Source: Pseudomonas fluorescens (lineage in GTDB: Bacteria > Pseudomonadota > Gammaproteobacteria > Pseudomonadales > Pseudomonadaceae). From it: a DNA stretch of 64,000 nt. The stretch lies in the NCBI RefSeq assembly GCF_000967965.1, contig NZ_LACC01000011.1:310001-374000 (forward strand), given 5' to 3'. The notes under the pieces were generated by a model. It made no database searches. It had not been told where the DNA came from and saw nothing but the letters and a program-made list of their open reading frames with translations. The translations under genes were made by a program, and so were the position numbers. Shown piece after piece: positions 24,519-33,416 of this stretch; position 1 is the stretch's first letter; every line of letters begins with the position of its first letter.

Positions 24519-25964
24519 CTAACTTGCCACATTCTCGCCAGGCATGCGACACATGGCATTGGTTGCGCTTTCGCTCGGAGCTGGCAGCGGTTGTTGATCT
24601 GTCTTCGGCCCCAGGATGACAACGCGCCATTGATCGGCGTGGTGATGCCGATTGAGCGCGCTTTTGATTGAGGCGGGGCTCAGCTTCAAGGCTGCTTGCG
24701 TGGCAAAGTCGAGGTCCAGCGGCAGATTGTGCGCGCTGATGGCGTACAACTGTCTCAGAATCTGCATATTGGTGACGCTGTTCAGTGGCGCGCTACCGGT
24801 CAGTTGCTGTTGGCTGTCTTCGAGTTCCTGTCGGGTCGGCCCTTGGGCGAGAAAGTCGCTGAACATCGTCTTGATATGGGCCAGCACGGCATCGGCCTGC
24901 TCTGGTCGGGTTTGCAGTTCAATGGTCAGCAACCCTTGTGCCTGAAGGGCAGAAAGGTCGGCTTTGACGTGATAGGTCAGGCCTCGGCGTTCACGCAGTT
25001 CATTGGTCAGCCGGTTGGTGAAAATCCGCATGGCCATTTGCAGCGCGACGTAGTCCGGACCGCTTCGCAGGTCACTTGGCTGGGCGAGGCGCAGGTAAGC
25101 CTGGGTCGATGGTCGTTCAACGCGCAGCAAGCTCGGGGCTGTTGGACTTGTCACTGGCTTGATCGCGGCAGCGGCCGGTCCCAGGGGCAAGGCCGCGGAA
25201 ATCTGCGTACCAATACGCTGGGCTTCTTCCTCGGTGAGGTCACCGACCAGTGTGATCTGGGCATTGCCTGCGGCATAAGCCTCGCGATGAAAGTCTTGCG
25301 CCAAGGAGCGGGTGATGGAGGCAAGCCCGGCCCGGGTTCCGTAGAGGGACTGAGCATTGCCGTGCTCGGGAAACAGCTGAGCGAGGTTCGCTTGTCGGGC
25401 TTGAGCGGCATGGGACTGGTCTTCAAGGTCCAGAAAGTACTGCAATTGGGATTTCACCCCAGGCAGGGACTCTTGCGGCAACAGCGGTTTGCCGAGTACC
25501 TGGGCAAACAGCTCCAGGGCTGGAGTGCGCCGTGATTCGTCACTCAGACTACGCAGGGAAAACCAGGTCCGGTCCTGGCTGATACCCATATTCATCCTTG
25601 CACCCAGATTATCGAACGTCGCCTGTATGGCGTTGACGTCCTTGCCGGTCACTCCTTCGTTCAAAAGGCTATAGGTGACAGCGGCCAGGCCGGGTTGAAT
25701 CGGTGTGTGGGCGCTGCCGGCGGCAAAGCTTACAAGAGCATCGAACATCGGCAGGCCAGGGGTGCGGATGAACAGGATCTTCGTTCCGCCGAGAGTTTTG
25801 TAACCCTTGATCGGCAGCGTACGTTGGGTCGCCGGAGCCTGTGGTTCATTGAGCGATTGCAGCCCCGGTTTCCGGGCCTCCGTGGTTGCAGCGGCAGGGG
25901 CCTGTGCACTCAACAGCATGCCGGCCAGGATCAATCCATTGATGAGACCTTTGAGCTTATCCAT
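24519..25964 (-). CDS. M16-family peptidase-like protein, inactive (non-catalytic) subunit, second pair
   Basis: 481 aa with an N-terminal signal or anchor (LINGLILAGMLLSAQAPAAA). M16 fold, but the zinc-binding HxxEH is missing: the equivalent segment reads GLAAVTYSLLNEG. M16 proteins of this type form heterodimers with an active partner, here the gene just upstream, which it overlaps by 8 bases. It is a paralogue of the gene at 28025-29515, sharing the KGYKTLGGTKILFI-type start, LNEGVTGKD and a proline-rich tail. Presumed periplasmic. Substrate unknown. Confidence 0.85.
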   Translation of the reverse strand: MDKLKGLINGLILAGMLLSAQAPAAATTEARKPGLQSLNEPQAPATQRTLPIKGYKTLGGTKILFIRTPGLPMFDALVSFAAGSAHTPIQPGLAAVTYSLLNEGVTGKDVNAIQATFDNLGARMNMGISQDRTWFSLRSLSDESRRTPALELFAQVLGKPLLPQESLPGVKSQLQYFLDLEDQSHAAQARQANLAQLFPEHGNAQSLYGTRAGLASITRSLAQDFHREAYAAGNAQITLVGDLTEEEAQRIGTQISAALPLGPAAAAIKPVTSPTAPSLLRVERPSTQAYLRLAQPSDLRSGPDYVALQMAMRIFTNRLTNELRERRGLTYHVKADLSALQAQGLLTIELQTRPEQADAVLAHIKTMFSDFLAQGPTRQELEDSQQQLTGSAPLNSVTNMQILRQLYAISAHNLPLDLDFATQAALKLSPASIKSALNRHHHADQWRVVILGPKTDQQPLPAPSESATNAMCRMPGENVAS

Positions 25965-27303
25965 TGTTTTTCTCCGGCAGGATTTTCGCGGTACTCAGGC
26001 GCTCACGCGTCAGGTAAGTCTTTGCGACTTGTTGAATATCCAGGGGAGTGACCTTGTTCAGCTCATCCGTGTCCTGATCGGTTAGCCGCCAGTCCAGACC
26101 GATGGTTTCCAGCAGGCCCAGGGTGTTGGCCTGCCCTTCCAGATCATCCTGCGCATAAACCGTGTTAGCGATCACAAGGTTTTTCGCGCGCTCCAGTTCT
26201 GCCGGTTCCGGTGCCTTGCTCTTCAGTGATTCGATCACTTGCCACAGGCGGGCGAGGCCTTCGTCAGCGTCATTGAGCTTGTCCGGGTTGAGCTGGGTGC
26301 TGATGGTCAGCAACGAATCACCGCGATTGAAGGCGTCGTACTCTGAGTTGGCCTCAGTGAATATCGCCTCGCTCCGTTGCAGTTGCTGTTTGATCCGCGC
26401 GCTACTGGATCCGGCCAGTAACATATCGAGCAAGCGCAGGGCATGGGCGGTCCGACGATCCGGTGCCGTGGCCAGGCTGGGCGCGTTGAAGCTCATGATC
26501 AGGCGCGGGGAGGCTACGGGTGCATGCAGGGTCAGTGACCGTTCACCGGCAGAAGCCAGCTCGACGGGGGCAGGCGCCACGGGTGTCGCACGTCGCTCAA
26601 GGTGGCCGAAGTGCTGCAGTGCCAGGGCTTTGATCCGCTCAGGCGCAACATCGCCAACGACCACTAGCGTCGCATTGCTTGGCGAATACCAGGCCTGATA
26701 CCACTGCCGCAATTGCACGGCGTTCATTCGTTGCAGATCGTGCATCCAGCCAATCGTCGGGGTGCGGTAGCCGCTGGCCGGGTGGGCGATGCTGTTCAGT
26801 CGTTCGTGAGCAGACACGGTGATCTCATCATCAACGCGCATCCGGCGCTCCTCCTGAATGACCTTGAGCTCCGGCGTGAAGTCCTGTGCATCCAGCTCGG
26901 CCGTATTCATCAGGTCGGCCAGTATTTCGAAAGCGACGCCAGTGCGGCCGGAAGGCAGTGTCTGGTAAAAGACCGTGAAGTCAGTGCCGGTATATGCGTT
27001 TTGATTGGCGCCAAGCTTTTCCAGTATCACCGCGAACTCGCCGGCGCAGGCCTTGCTGCTGCCTTTGTAGACCATGTGTTCGAGGGCGTGGGACAGGCCG
27101 GACTGGCCGGGCGGTTCGTAGCTTGAACCGACCTTGATCCAGAGTTGGGCGGTGACGATGGGGGAGCGGTGGTCCTCGCGCACGACAACCTTGAGGCCGT
27201 TATCCAGTACGAAGTCTTGCGTCGCAGGAGGGGTCGCTGCGCTGGCCATGAGCGGCAGCCAGGCGATAAAGGGCAGCACAAATATGCTGCGGGAGATGTT
27301 CAT
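25957..27303 (-). CDS. M16-family zinc metallopeptidase, active subunit, second pair
   Basis: 448 aa with a Sec signal peptide (SIFVLPFIAWLPLMASAA). The inverted zinc motif HxxEH is present in GLSHALEHMVYKGSS, with the downstream ligand Glu in a VIQEERRMRVDDE-type helix. YTGTDFTVFYQTLP and the C-terminal M16 domain follow. It overlaps the inactive partner by 8 bases, so they are probably made as an alpha-beta pair in the periplasm. It is a paralogue of 29508-30863. A hairpin covers its ribosome-binding region. Function is not known. Confidence 0.88.
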   Translation of the reverse strand: MNISRSIFVLPFIAWLPLMASAATPPATQDFVLDNGLKVVVREDHRSPIVTAQLWIKVGSSYEPPGQSGLSHALEHMVYKGSSKACAGEFAVILEKLGANQNAYTGTDFTVFYQTLPSGRTGVAFEILADLMNTAELDAQDFTPELKVIQEERRMRVDDEITVSAHERLNSIAHPASGYRTPTIGWMHDLQRMNAVQLRQWYQAWYSPSNATLVVVGDVAPERIKALALQHFGHLERRATPVAPAPVELASAGERSLTLHAPVASPRLIMSFNAPSLATAPDRRTAHALRLLDMLLAGSSSARIKQQLQRSEAIFTEANSEYDAFNRGDSLLTISTQLNPDKLNDADEGLARLWQVIESLKSKAPEPAELERAKNLVIANTVYAQDDLEGQANTLGLLETIGLDWRLTDQDTDELNKVTPLDIQQVAKTYLTRERLSTAKILPEKNNG

Positions 27304-27310
27304 CCGTGTT

Positions 27311-27354
27311 CATCCTCAGTGGTTTGCAGTTAATTGCGCAAACCACTGTGGATG
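27311..27354. promoter_or_regulatory. Inverted repeat at the 5' end of the second M16 operon
   Basis: AGTGGTTTGC (27318-27327) and GCAAACCACT (27338-27347) are perfect 10-bp arms. After a 2-base mismatch the symmetry continues with CATCC and GGATG. The outer arm overlaps GAGGATG, the likely Shine-Dalgarno of the M16 gene starting at 27303. The stem could hide that site, act as an operator, or end rsmD transcription (no T-run is seen). Confidence 0.5.
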
Positions 27355-27428
27355 ATCCGGAAGGACGTCAGGCGGTAACTATGTAGTGCACTTCACAACC
27401 GGTTTGGGGCAGTCGCCCCGCCGAAATG

Positions 27429-28025
27429 TCAGGCGCTGCGTTGCCACAACGAGTAATACACGCGCCCGGATTTCTGCTCCCGGTGCAGGCGCCAGTTCTC
27501 CGGTAGGCCCAGGGTCGACGGCGCCGACTCGCTTTCGGTGTACACCCAGGCGTCTTCCGCCAGCCATTGGCGCTCTTCGAGCAACTTGCAAACGGCAGGC
27601 AGCAGGTTCTGGTTGAACGGCGGATCGAGGAACACCAGGTCGTAGGCCGTTGCGGTCTGGGTTTCCAGGTAGCGCAGGGCGTCGGCGGTCTGGACCTGGC
27701 CGTTGGTGCAACGCAGCGTGCCCAGGTGTTCCTTCAGGCTGGACACCGCGATACTGCTGGCGTCCAGCGCCTGGCCCATGGCTGCGCCACGGGACAGGGC
27801 TTCGAGGAACAGTGCGCCACTGCCGGTGAACGGGTCGAGCACCTTGGCGCCCGGCACGTAAGGCGCGAGCCAGTTGAACAGGGTTTCACGCACTCGGTCC
27901 GGCGTCGGGCGCAGGCCTGGGGCGTCGGGGAAACTCAGCTTCCGGCTGCGCCATTCGCCGCCGATGATGCGCAACTGGTTCACGCCGTTATGGACGTTCT
28001 TGGCGGGTTTTTTAGGATGGGCCAT
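27429..28025 (-). CDS. rsmD: 16S rRNA (guanine-966-N2) methyltransferase
   Basis: 198 aa. Methylates G966 in 16S rRNA of the 30S subunit. Visible motifs: LRIIGGEWRSRKLSFP and RPTPDRVRETLFNWL at the N-terminus, the SAM-binding LDPFTGSGALFLEALSRGA and the catalytic DPPF (LVFLDPPFNQ). Full length. Its start overlaps the stop of the upstream M16 gene by one base (TAATG), so it belongs to that operon, as in PAO1. Confidence 0.94.
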   Translation of the reverse strand: MAHPKKPAKNVHNGVNQLRIIGGEWRSRKLSFPDAPGLRPTPDRVRETLFNWLAPYVPGAKVLDPFTGSGALFLEALSRGAAMGQALDASSIAVSSLKEHLGTLRCTNGQVQTADALRYLETQTATAYDLVFLDPPFNQNLLPAVCKLLEERQWLAEDAWVYTESESAPSTLGLPENWRLHREQKSGRVYYSLWQRSA

Positions 28026-29515
28026 TAATGCTCCGGAACCCCGAGCGGTTGCTCGGAAGGTTTATCAGTAGGGGCCGGTAACGGCTTTTGCGGCACGGTC
28101 GGGCCAGCGCTGACGATGACCATCTTGTCCGTGCTCAGGTGTTTGTTCATGGCGGCTTTGACCTGCTCGACGGTCAAGTCCTGGGACTGTTGCATGAAGT
28201 CTTCCAGGTGACTCAACGGCAAGTTGTAGAAACCGATGGCGCCAAGCTGGCCGACGATATCGGCATTGCTCGCGGTGGACAGCGGGAAGCTGCCGGCCAG
28301 TTCGCGCTTGGCGTCGTCGAGTTCTTTTTCGGTCGGACCGGTTTTAAGGTAGTCGGCCAACACATCCTGCACCAGTTTCAGGGTGCCCTCGCTCATCTCG
28401 GCGCGGGTTTGCAGGTTGATCATGAACGGGCCACGCGCCTGCATCGGGGTGAAACCCGAATACACGCCGTAAGTCAGGCCACGCTTCTCGCGCACTTCGC
28501 TCATCAAGCGGGTGCCGAAGCCGCCGCCACCGAGAATCTGGTTACCCATGGACAACGCAGCGTAGTCCGGATCGTCGCGGTCGATGCCCAGTTGCGCGAG
28601 CATCAGGTTGGTCTGCTTGGACGGGAACTCGATATGGCCGACGCTGGCCTTGGGCTCGACCGGTTGGGCAATTTTCGGCAAGGCCGGGCCTTTGGGCAGG
28701 GCGCTGGAAACCTGGGCGGCAATCGCTTCCGCTTCCGCGCGCGACAGGTCGCCGACCAGTGCGATCACCACATTGCCGGCTGCGTAGGCTTTCTCGTGGA
28801 AAGCACGCAGTTGGGCCACGGTGATCGCCGGGACGGTTTTCGCCGTGCCGTCGCTGGAATGCGCGTATGGGTGATCACCGTACAAGCGGTTCATCAGTTC
28901 CAGGCTCGCCAGTTTGCCGGGATTCTGTTTCTGGTATTCGAAGCCGGCGAGCATCTGGTTCTTGATGCGGGCAAACGAGTCGGCGGGGAAGGTCGGTTTG
29001 CCGACGACTTCGGCGAACAGCTTCAGGGCTGGCTCGCGCTTGTCCTTGGCACTCAGGCTGCGCAGCGAAGCGATTGCCATGTCCTTATAAGCGCCGTTGC
29101 CGAAATCGACGCCCAGGCCTTCGAAGCCCTGGGCAATGGCACCGACGTCTTTGCCGGCCACGCCTTCGTTGAGCATGGCGTTGGTCAACACCGCCAGGCC
29201 CGGTGCGTCGCCGTCCTGGCTGCTGCCGGCAGCGAAGATCAGGCGCATGTCGAACATCGGTAGCTCATGGGCTTCGACAAACAGCACCTTGGTGCCTTCG
29301 GCGGTGTTCCAGGTCTGCACATCCAGCTTGCGGTGGTCCGGTGCCTTACCGTTGAGTTCGGTCAGCGATTGCAGTTTCTGGCTGGCCTTGGCCTTGTCCA
29401 GGGCTTCGCTGGCATTGGTTTGCTCAGGGCGCGACAAATAGAACGCTGCGGAACCGATAACGGCGACGGCGACCAGGCCGATCAGGGCCAGGCGAGAGGG
29501 TTTACGCTCACTCAT
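28025..29515 (-). CDS. M16-family peptidase-like protein, inactive subunit, first pair
   Basis: 496 aa from ATG 29515 (MSERKPSRLALIG); the upstream in-frame start at 29539 would overlap the previous gene further. An N-terminal membrane anchor (LALIGLVAVAVIGSAAFYL) precedes an M16 fold in which HxxEH is replaced (GLAVLTNAMLNEGVAGKD), so it is the non-catalytic partner. The glycine-rich GNQILGGGGFGTRLMSEVREKRGLTYG and the R/Y pair used for substrate binding in M16 partners are kept. It ends in a proline-rich tail. It overlaps the active-subunit gene by 8 bases and rsmD by one. Confidence 0.88.
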   Translation of the reverse strand: MSERKPSRLALIGLVAVAVIGSAAFYLSRPEQTNASEALDKAKASQKLQSLTELNGKAPDHRKLDVQTWNTAEGTKVLFVEAHELPMFDMRLIFAAGSSQDGDAPGLAVLTNAMLNEGVAGKDVGAIAQGFEGLGVDFGNGAYKDMAIASLRSLSAKDKREPALKLFAEVVGKPTFPADSFARIKNQMLAGFEYQKQNPGKLASLELMNRLYGDHPYAHSSDGTAKTVPAITVAQLRAFHEKAYAAGNVVIALVGDLSRAEAEAIAAQVSSALPKGPALPKIAQPVEPKASVGHIEFPSKQTNLMLAQLGIDRDDPDYAALSMGNQILGGGGFGTRLMSEVREKRGLTYGVYSGFTPMQARGPFMINLQTRAEMSEGTLKLVQDVLADYLKTGPTEKELDDAKRELAGSFPLSTASNADIVGQLGAIGFYNLPLSHLEDFMQQSQDLTVEQVKAAMNKHLSTDKMVIVSAGPTVPQKPLPAPTDKPSEQPLGVPEH

Positions 29516-30863
29516 GAGTCGTCTCCAGAGGCAGTACATGGGCGACGCTGAGACGTTCGCGGGTGAAATACAGCTTGGCGGCTTTCTGGATATCTTCCGG
29601 CGTGACGCTTTCCAGATCGGACAGTTCGGTGTCCATCAGTTTCCACGACAGGCCGACGGTTTCCAGTTGGCCGATGGCCGTGGCCTGACTGGTGATCGAG
29701 TCGCGCTCGAAGACCAGGCCGGCGATGACTTGTGCGCGTACGCGTTCCAGCTCTTCGGCGGTAGGCGCCGTGGTTTTCAGCTGGTCGAGCAGCTTCCACA
29801 AACCGGCTTGCGCCTGGGCGATGGTCTTGTGTTTCTGCGAGTTTGGCGATGCCGACAGGGTAAAGAGGCTGTCGCCACGGGTGTAGGCGTCGTAACTCGA
29901 CGAGCCGCCGGACACCAGTTCTTCTCCGCGCTCCAGTTGCGTCGGGATGCGACCGCTGTAGCCGCCATCGAGCAGTGCCGAGATCAGGCGCAGGGCATTG
30001 ACCAGGCGCTTGTCTTCGGCGGTGGCGATGCTCGGCACGTTGAAGGCCAGCATCAGGCTAGGCAGTTGGGTCTGCACGTGCAGAGTGATCTGGCGCTCGC
30101 CCGGTTCGGCCAGTTCCAGCGGCTTTTTCGCGGCGGGCACTTCACGCTTGGCGATCGGGCCGAAATAGCGTTGGGCCAGGGTTTTGACTTCGTCCGGGGT
30201 GACATCGCCAACCACCACCAGCGTGGCGTTGTTGGGCACGTACCAGGTTTCGTACCAGTGGCGCAGCTCTTCGACTTTCATCCGCTCAAGGTCGGCCATC
30301 CAGCCGATGGTCGGCGTGTGATAGCCGCTGGCCGGGTAGGCCATGGCCTTGAAGCGCTCGTAGGCCTTGGCCATCGGCTTGTCGTCGGTGCGCAGGCGGC
30401 GCTCTTCCTTGATGACTTCGATTTCCTTGGCGAACTCATCGGGTGGCAGGCGCAGGCTGGCCATGCGGTCGGCTTCCAGCTCGAAGGCCACGCCCAGGCG
30501 ATCCCGGGCCAGCACCTGGTAGTACGCGGTGAAATCATCGCTGGTGAATGCGTTTTCTTCGGCACCGAGGTCGCGCAGGATCAGCGAGGCTTCGCCGGGG
30601 CCGACTTTCTCGCTGCCCTTGAACATCATGTGCTCCAGGGCGTGGGACAGGCCGGTATTGCCCGGTGTCTCGTAGCTGGAGCCGACCTTGTACCAGACCT
30701 GGGAAACCACCACGGGCGCACGGTGGTCTTCGCGCACGACCACCTTCAAGCCATTGTCGAGAGTGAATTCGTGGGTGGGTTGCGGGTCGGCAGCCAGGGC
30801 CGAAAGGGGCAGGCAAACTGTGCTGAGCAGCAGGCCAGCGGCGCGGCGGGCAAGAGCATTCAT
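29508..30863 (-). CDS. M16-family zinc metallopeptidase, active subunit, first pair
   Basis: 451 aa, signal peptide MNALARRAAGLLLSTVCLPL then ALAAD. Active-site HxxEH in GLSHALEHMMFKGSE with ligand Glu in VIKEERRLRTDDKP, followed by the Thr/Tyr segment FTAYYQVLARDRLG. First gene of the operon with the inactive partner and rsmD; it is divergent from ftsY with a 343-base gap. In PAO1 this is the single M16 pair near ftsY; here it has a paralogous copy beyond rsmD. Confidence 0.9.
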   Translation of the reverse strand: MNALARRAAGLLLSTVCLPLSALAADPQPTHEFTLDNGLKVVVREDHRAPVVVSQVWYKVGSSYETPGNTGLSHALEHMMFKGSEKVGPGEASLILRDLGAEENAFTSDDFTAYYQVLARDRLGVAFELEADRMASLRLPPDEFAKEIEVIKEERRLRTDDKPMAKAYERFKAMAYPASGYHTPTIGWMADLERMKVEELRHWYETWYVPNNATLVVVGDVTPDEVKTLAQRYFGPIAKREVPAAKKPLELAEPGERQITLHVQTQLPSLMLAFNVPSIATAEDKRLVNALRLISALLDGGYSGRIPTQLERGEELVSGGSSSYDAYTRGDSLFTLSASPNSQKHKTIAQAQAGLWKLLDQLKTTAPTAEELERVRAQVIAGLVFERDSITSQATAIGQLETVGLSWKLMDTELSDLESVTPEDIQKAAKLYFTRERLSVAHVLPLETTHE

Positions 30864-31206
30864 TCGTTTTCAAACCTTTGGGGCTGCCCGCTTGTTCTTA
30901 GCGTCAGCGGGCGAGAGGGTGCTAGGATACTGATCCGTTTTAGCGGCGGCCACGCCTATCAGGCCTTTATGCTTGATCAGGTTGAATGGGTTTGCGACGG
31001 AAGGTGGATATTTATCAACTGAATTCCGCGTTTTCGCCGATTTTGCTGCTTTAGTCCTATGAGAAATCGATTCCTTGAGGCGCCGATGAGCACCTCGACA
31101 AAATGTTGCGCGTGAACAAGCTGGGTGAAACACAGTCTGTTCTGCATTGAATATTTATTTGCCGGGGCGCCATTGGCGCGTCGCTACCGTGAGATAGCCG
31201 TCCTCC
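30864..31206. other. Divergent intergenic region between the M16 operon and ftsY
   Basis: 343 bases with no convincing gene. It must hold promoters for both the M16-rsmD operon and ftsYEX. A short inverted repeat, GCCCGCT (30886-30892) and AGCGGGC (30906-30912), lies near the M16 start. AT-rich segments around 31005-31020 and 31148-31160 are possible -10 regions, but I cannot assign promoters with confidence. No REP copy is present. Confidence 0.5.
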
Positions 31207-32748
31207 ATGTTTGGTTCCAACGACGACAAGAAGACCCCAGCTGCGGCTGGCGAGAAGAAAAGCCTGTTCGGATGGCTGCGCAAAAAGCCGCAGGAACCCG
31301 TCGTCGAACAGCCACAAGCCATTCCTGAGCCAGCGCCGACGCCGGGCCCGGTAATAGAAGAAGCGCCCGCTCCGGTTGTTCTGCCGATTGCCGAGCCGTT
31401 GCTGCAACCCAAGGTTGAAGCCGTTCCCGAACCCGTCAGCGAAATCGTCACCGAACAGCCGCCGGCCCCGACTCCCGAGCCATGGCTGACCTTGCCCGTG
31501 GCGGAGGAGCCGGTGGCATTGGTCGAAAATGACCTGGCCCCCCACGTGACCCCGCCGATTCCGGCCCCGGCGGCGTTTATGCCTGCACCGGTTCATGCGC
31601 CTGTGGACGAACCGATTGTTGAACCAGTCGTCGTGGCCGAGCCTGTGCCCGTTGTCAGCCAGCCAGAGGTTCCGGTATTCGTTGCTCCGGTTGCTCCGGT
31701 TGCTCCGGTTGCTCCGGTTGCTCCGGTTGCACAAGCACCGGCACCCGCTCCGATTCCTGAGCCTATCGCGGCGCCCGTCGAAACCCCGGTCGAGCCGGTA
31801 CGCACCGAAGAAACCAAAGCCGGTTTCTTTGCCCGCCTCAAGCAGGGCCTGTCCAAGACCAGCGCCAGTATCGGCGAAGGCATGGCCAGTCTGTTCCTGG
31901 GCAAAAAAGTCATTGATGACGAACTGCTCGAAGACCTCGAAACCCGTTTGCTGACCGCCGACGTCGGTGTCGAAGCCACCTCGGTGATCATTCAGCGTCT
32001 GACGCAGAAGGTTGCGCGCAAGGAGCTGGCCGACGCCGATGCCCTGTACAAATCCCTGCAAGCCGAGCTGGCAGCGATGCTCAGGCCTGTCGAGCAGCCG
32101 CTGAAAATCACCTCGCAGAACAAGCCGTTCGTGATTCTGGTCGTCGGCGTCAACGGTGCCGGCAAGACCACCACCATCGGCAAGCTGGCGAAGAAACTGC
32201 AACTGGAAGGCAAGAAAGTCATGCTCGCCGCCGGGGATACCTTCCGTGCCGCGGCGGTGGAGCAATTGCAGGTCTGGGGCGAGCGCAACAAGATCCCGGT
32301 GATCGCACAGCACACTGGCGCCGACTCGGCTTCGGTGATCTTCGACGCCGTGCAGGCCGCCAAGGCTCGTGGCATCGATGTCCTGATCGCCGACACCGCC
32401 GGCCGCCTGCACACCAAAGACAACTTGATGGAAGAGCTGAAAAAGGTTCGCCGGGTGATCAGCAAGCTCGATGCCGACGCACCTCACGAAGTGCTGTTGG
32501 TGCTTGACGCCGGCACCGGCCAGAACGCCATCAACCAGGCCAAGCAATTCAACCAGACCGTTGAACTGACCGGCCTGGCGCTGACCAAGCTCGACGGCAC
32601 CGCCAAGGGCGGGGTGATTTTCGCCCTGGCCAAGCAATTCGGCCTGCCGATCCGCTACATTGGCGTCGGCGAAGGCATCGACGATTTGCGTACCTTTGAA
32701 GCAGAACCCTTTGTCCAGGCATTGTTTGCCGAACGGGAGCGTTCATGA
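31207..32748 (+). CDS. ftsY: Signal recognition particle receptor FtsY
   Basis: 513 aa. GTPase docking partner of the SRP (Ffh) at the inner membrane. The N-terminal ~200 residues are an acidic, Pro/Ala/Val-rich A domain with a short VAP repeat. The NG domain follows: N helices from AGFFARLKQGLSKTSASIGEG, P-loop GVNGAGKTTTIGKL, DTFRAAAVEQL, DTAGRLHTKDNLMEEL and LTKLDGTAKGG. The A domain varies between species. The ATG lacks a strong Shine-Dalgarno. It overlaps ftsE by four bases (ATGA), giving the ftsYEX operon. Confidence 0.96.
   Translation: MFGSNDDKKTPAAAGEKKSLFGWLRKKPQEPVVEQPQAIPEPAPTPGPVIEEAPAPVVLPIAEPLLQPKVEAVPEPVSEIVTEQPPAPTPEPWLTLPVAEEPVALVENDLAPHVTPPIPAPAAFMPAPVHAPVDEPIVEPVVVAEPVPVVSQPEVPVFVAPVAPVAPVAPVAPVAQAPAPAPIPEPIAAPVETPVEPVRTEETKAGFFARLKQGLSKTSASIGEGMASLFLGKKVIDDELLEDLETRLLTADVGVEATSVIIQRLTQKVARKELADADALYKSLQAELAAMLRPVEQPLKITSQNKPFVILVVGVNGAGKTTTIGKLAKKLQLEGKKVMLAAGDTFRAAAVEQLQVWGERNKIPVIAQHTGADSASVIFDAVQAAKARGIDVLIADTAGRLHTKDNLMEELKKVRRVISKLDADAPHEVLLVLDAGTGQNAINQAKQFNQTVELTGLALTKLDGTAKGGVIFALAKQFGLPIRYIGVGEGIDDLRTFEAEPFVQALFAERERS
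31681..31730. repeat. 9-bp tandem repeat GTTGCTCCG inside ftsY
   Basis: Five perfect copies plus GTTGC. They encode a VAP repeat (FtsY residues about 159-173) in the flexible A domain. In-frame gain or loss of units would not disturb the GTPase domain, so copy number may vary between strains. Confidence 0.93.
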
Positions 32749-33416
32749 TTCGTTTCGAACAGGTCGGTAAGCGCTACCCGAACGGTCACGTCGGCTTGCA
32801 TGAGCTGAGCTTTCGAGTCCGCCGTGGCGAGTTCTTGTTTGTCACCGGCCATTCCGGTGCCGGTAAATCCACGCTGTTGCGCCTGTTGCTGGCGATGGAG
32901 CGCCCGACCAGCGGCAAGCTGCTGCTCGCCGGGCAAGACCTGAGCACCATCAGCAACGCGCAGATTCCTTTCTTGCGCCGACAGATCGGTGTGGTGTTCC
33001 AGAATCACCAGTTGCTGTTCGATCGCACGGTGTTCAATAACGTCGCGTTGCCTTTGCAGATCCTGGGGTTGTCCAAGGCCGAGATCGCCAAGCGCGTGGA
33101 CTCGGCACTGGAGCGTGTGGCGCTGTCGGATAAAACCGACTTGTACCCGGGCGACCTGTCCACCGGTCAGCAGCAGCGCGTCGGCATCGCCCGTGCCATC
33201 GTCCATCGTCCGGCCTTGCTGCTGGCGGATGAACCGACCGGTAACCTCGACCCGCGTTTGGCCGCCGAGATCATGGGTGTGTTCGAAGACATCAACCGCC
33301 TCGGCACCAGCGTGCTGATCGCCAGTCACGACCTGGCCCTGATCGCCCGCATGCGCCATCGCATGCTGACGCTGCAACGCGGTCGATTGATCGGTGACGG
33401 GGAGGCCGCGGTATGA
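32745..33416 (+). CDS. ftsE: Cell division ATP-binding protein FtsE
   Basis: 223 aa ABC ATPase. Walker A GHSGAGKSTLL, Q-loop in VVFQNHQLL, signature LSTGQQQRVGIARAI, Walker B LLLADEPTGNLD and switch His in LIASHD. With FtsX it forms the membrane complex that activates septal peptidoglycan hydrolases at the divisome. It overlaps ftsY and ftsX by four bases at each end. Confidence 0.96.
   Translation: MIRFEQVGKRYPNGHVGLHELSFRVRRGEFLFVTGHSGAGKSTLLRLLLAMERPTSGKLLLAGQDLSTISNAQIPFLRRQIGVVFQNHQLLFDRTVFNNVALPLQILGLSKAEIAKRVDSALERVALSDKTDLYPGDLSTGQQQRVGIARAIVHRPALLLADEPTGNLDPRLAAEIMGVFEDINRLGTSVLIASHDLALIARMRHRMLTLQRGRLIGDGEAAV

Noticed and set aside
28088..29263. Long plus-strand ORF opposite the M16 gene
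   Set aside because: Shadow frame; RHGRASADD-type low-information protein with no motif, within a gene supported by family motifs.
31057..32637. 526-codon minus-strand ORF opposite ftsY
   Set aside because: Antisense to ftsY; its Asn/Arg/Ser tracts come from the reverse reading of the GTTGCTCCG repeat.
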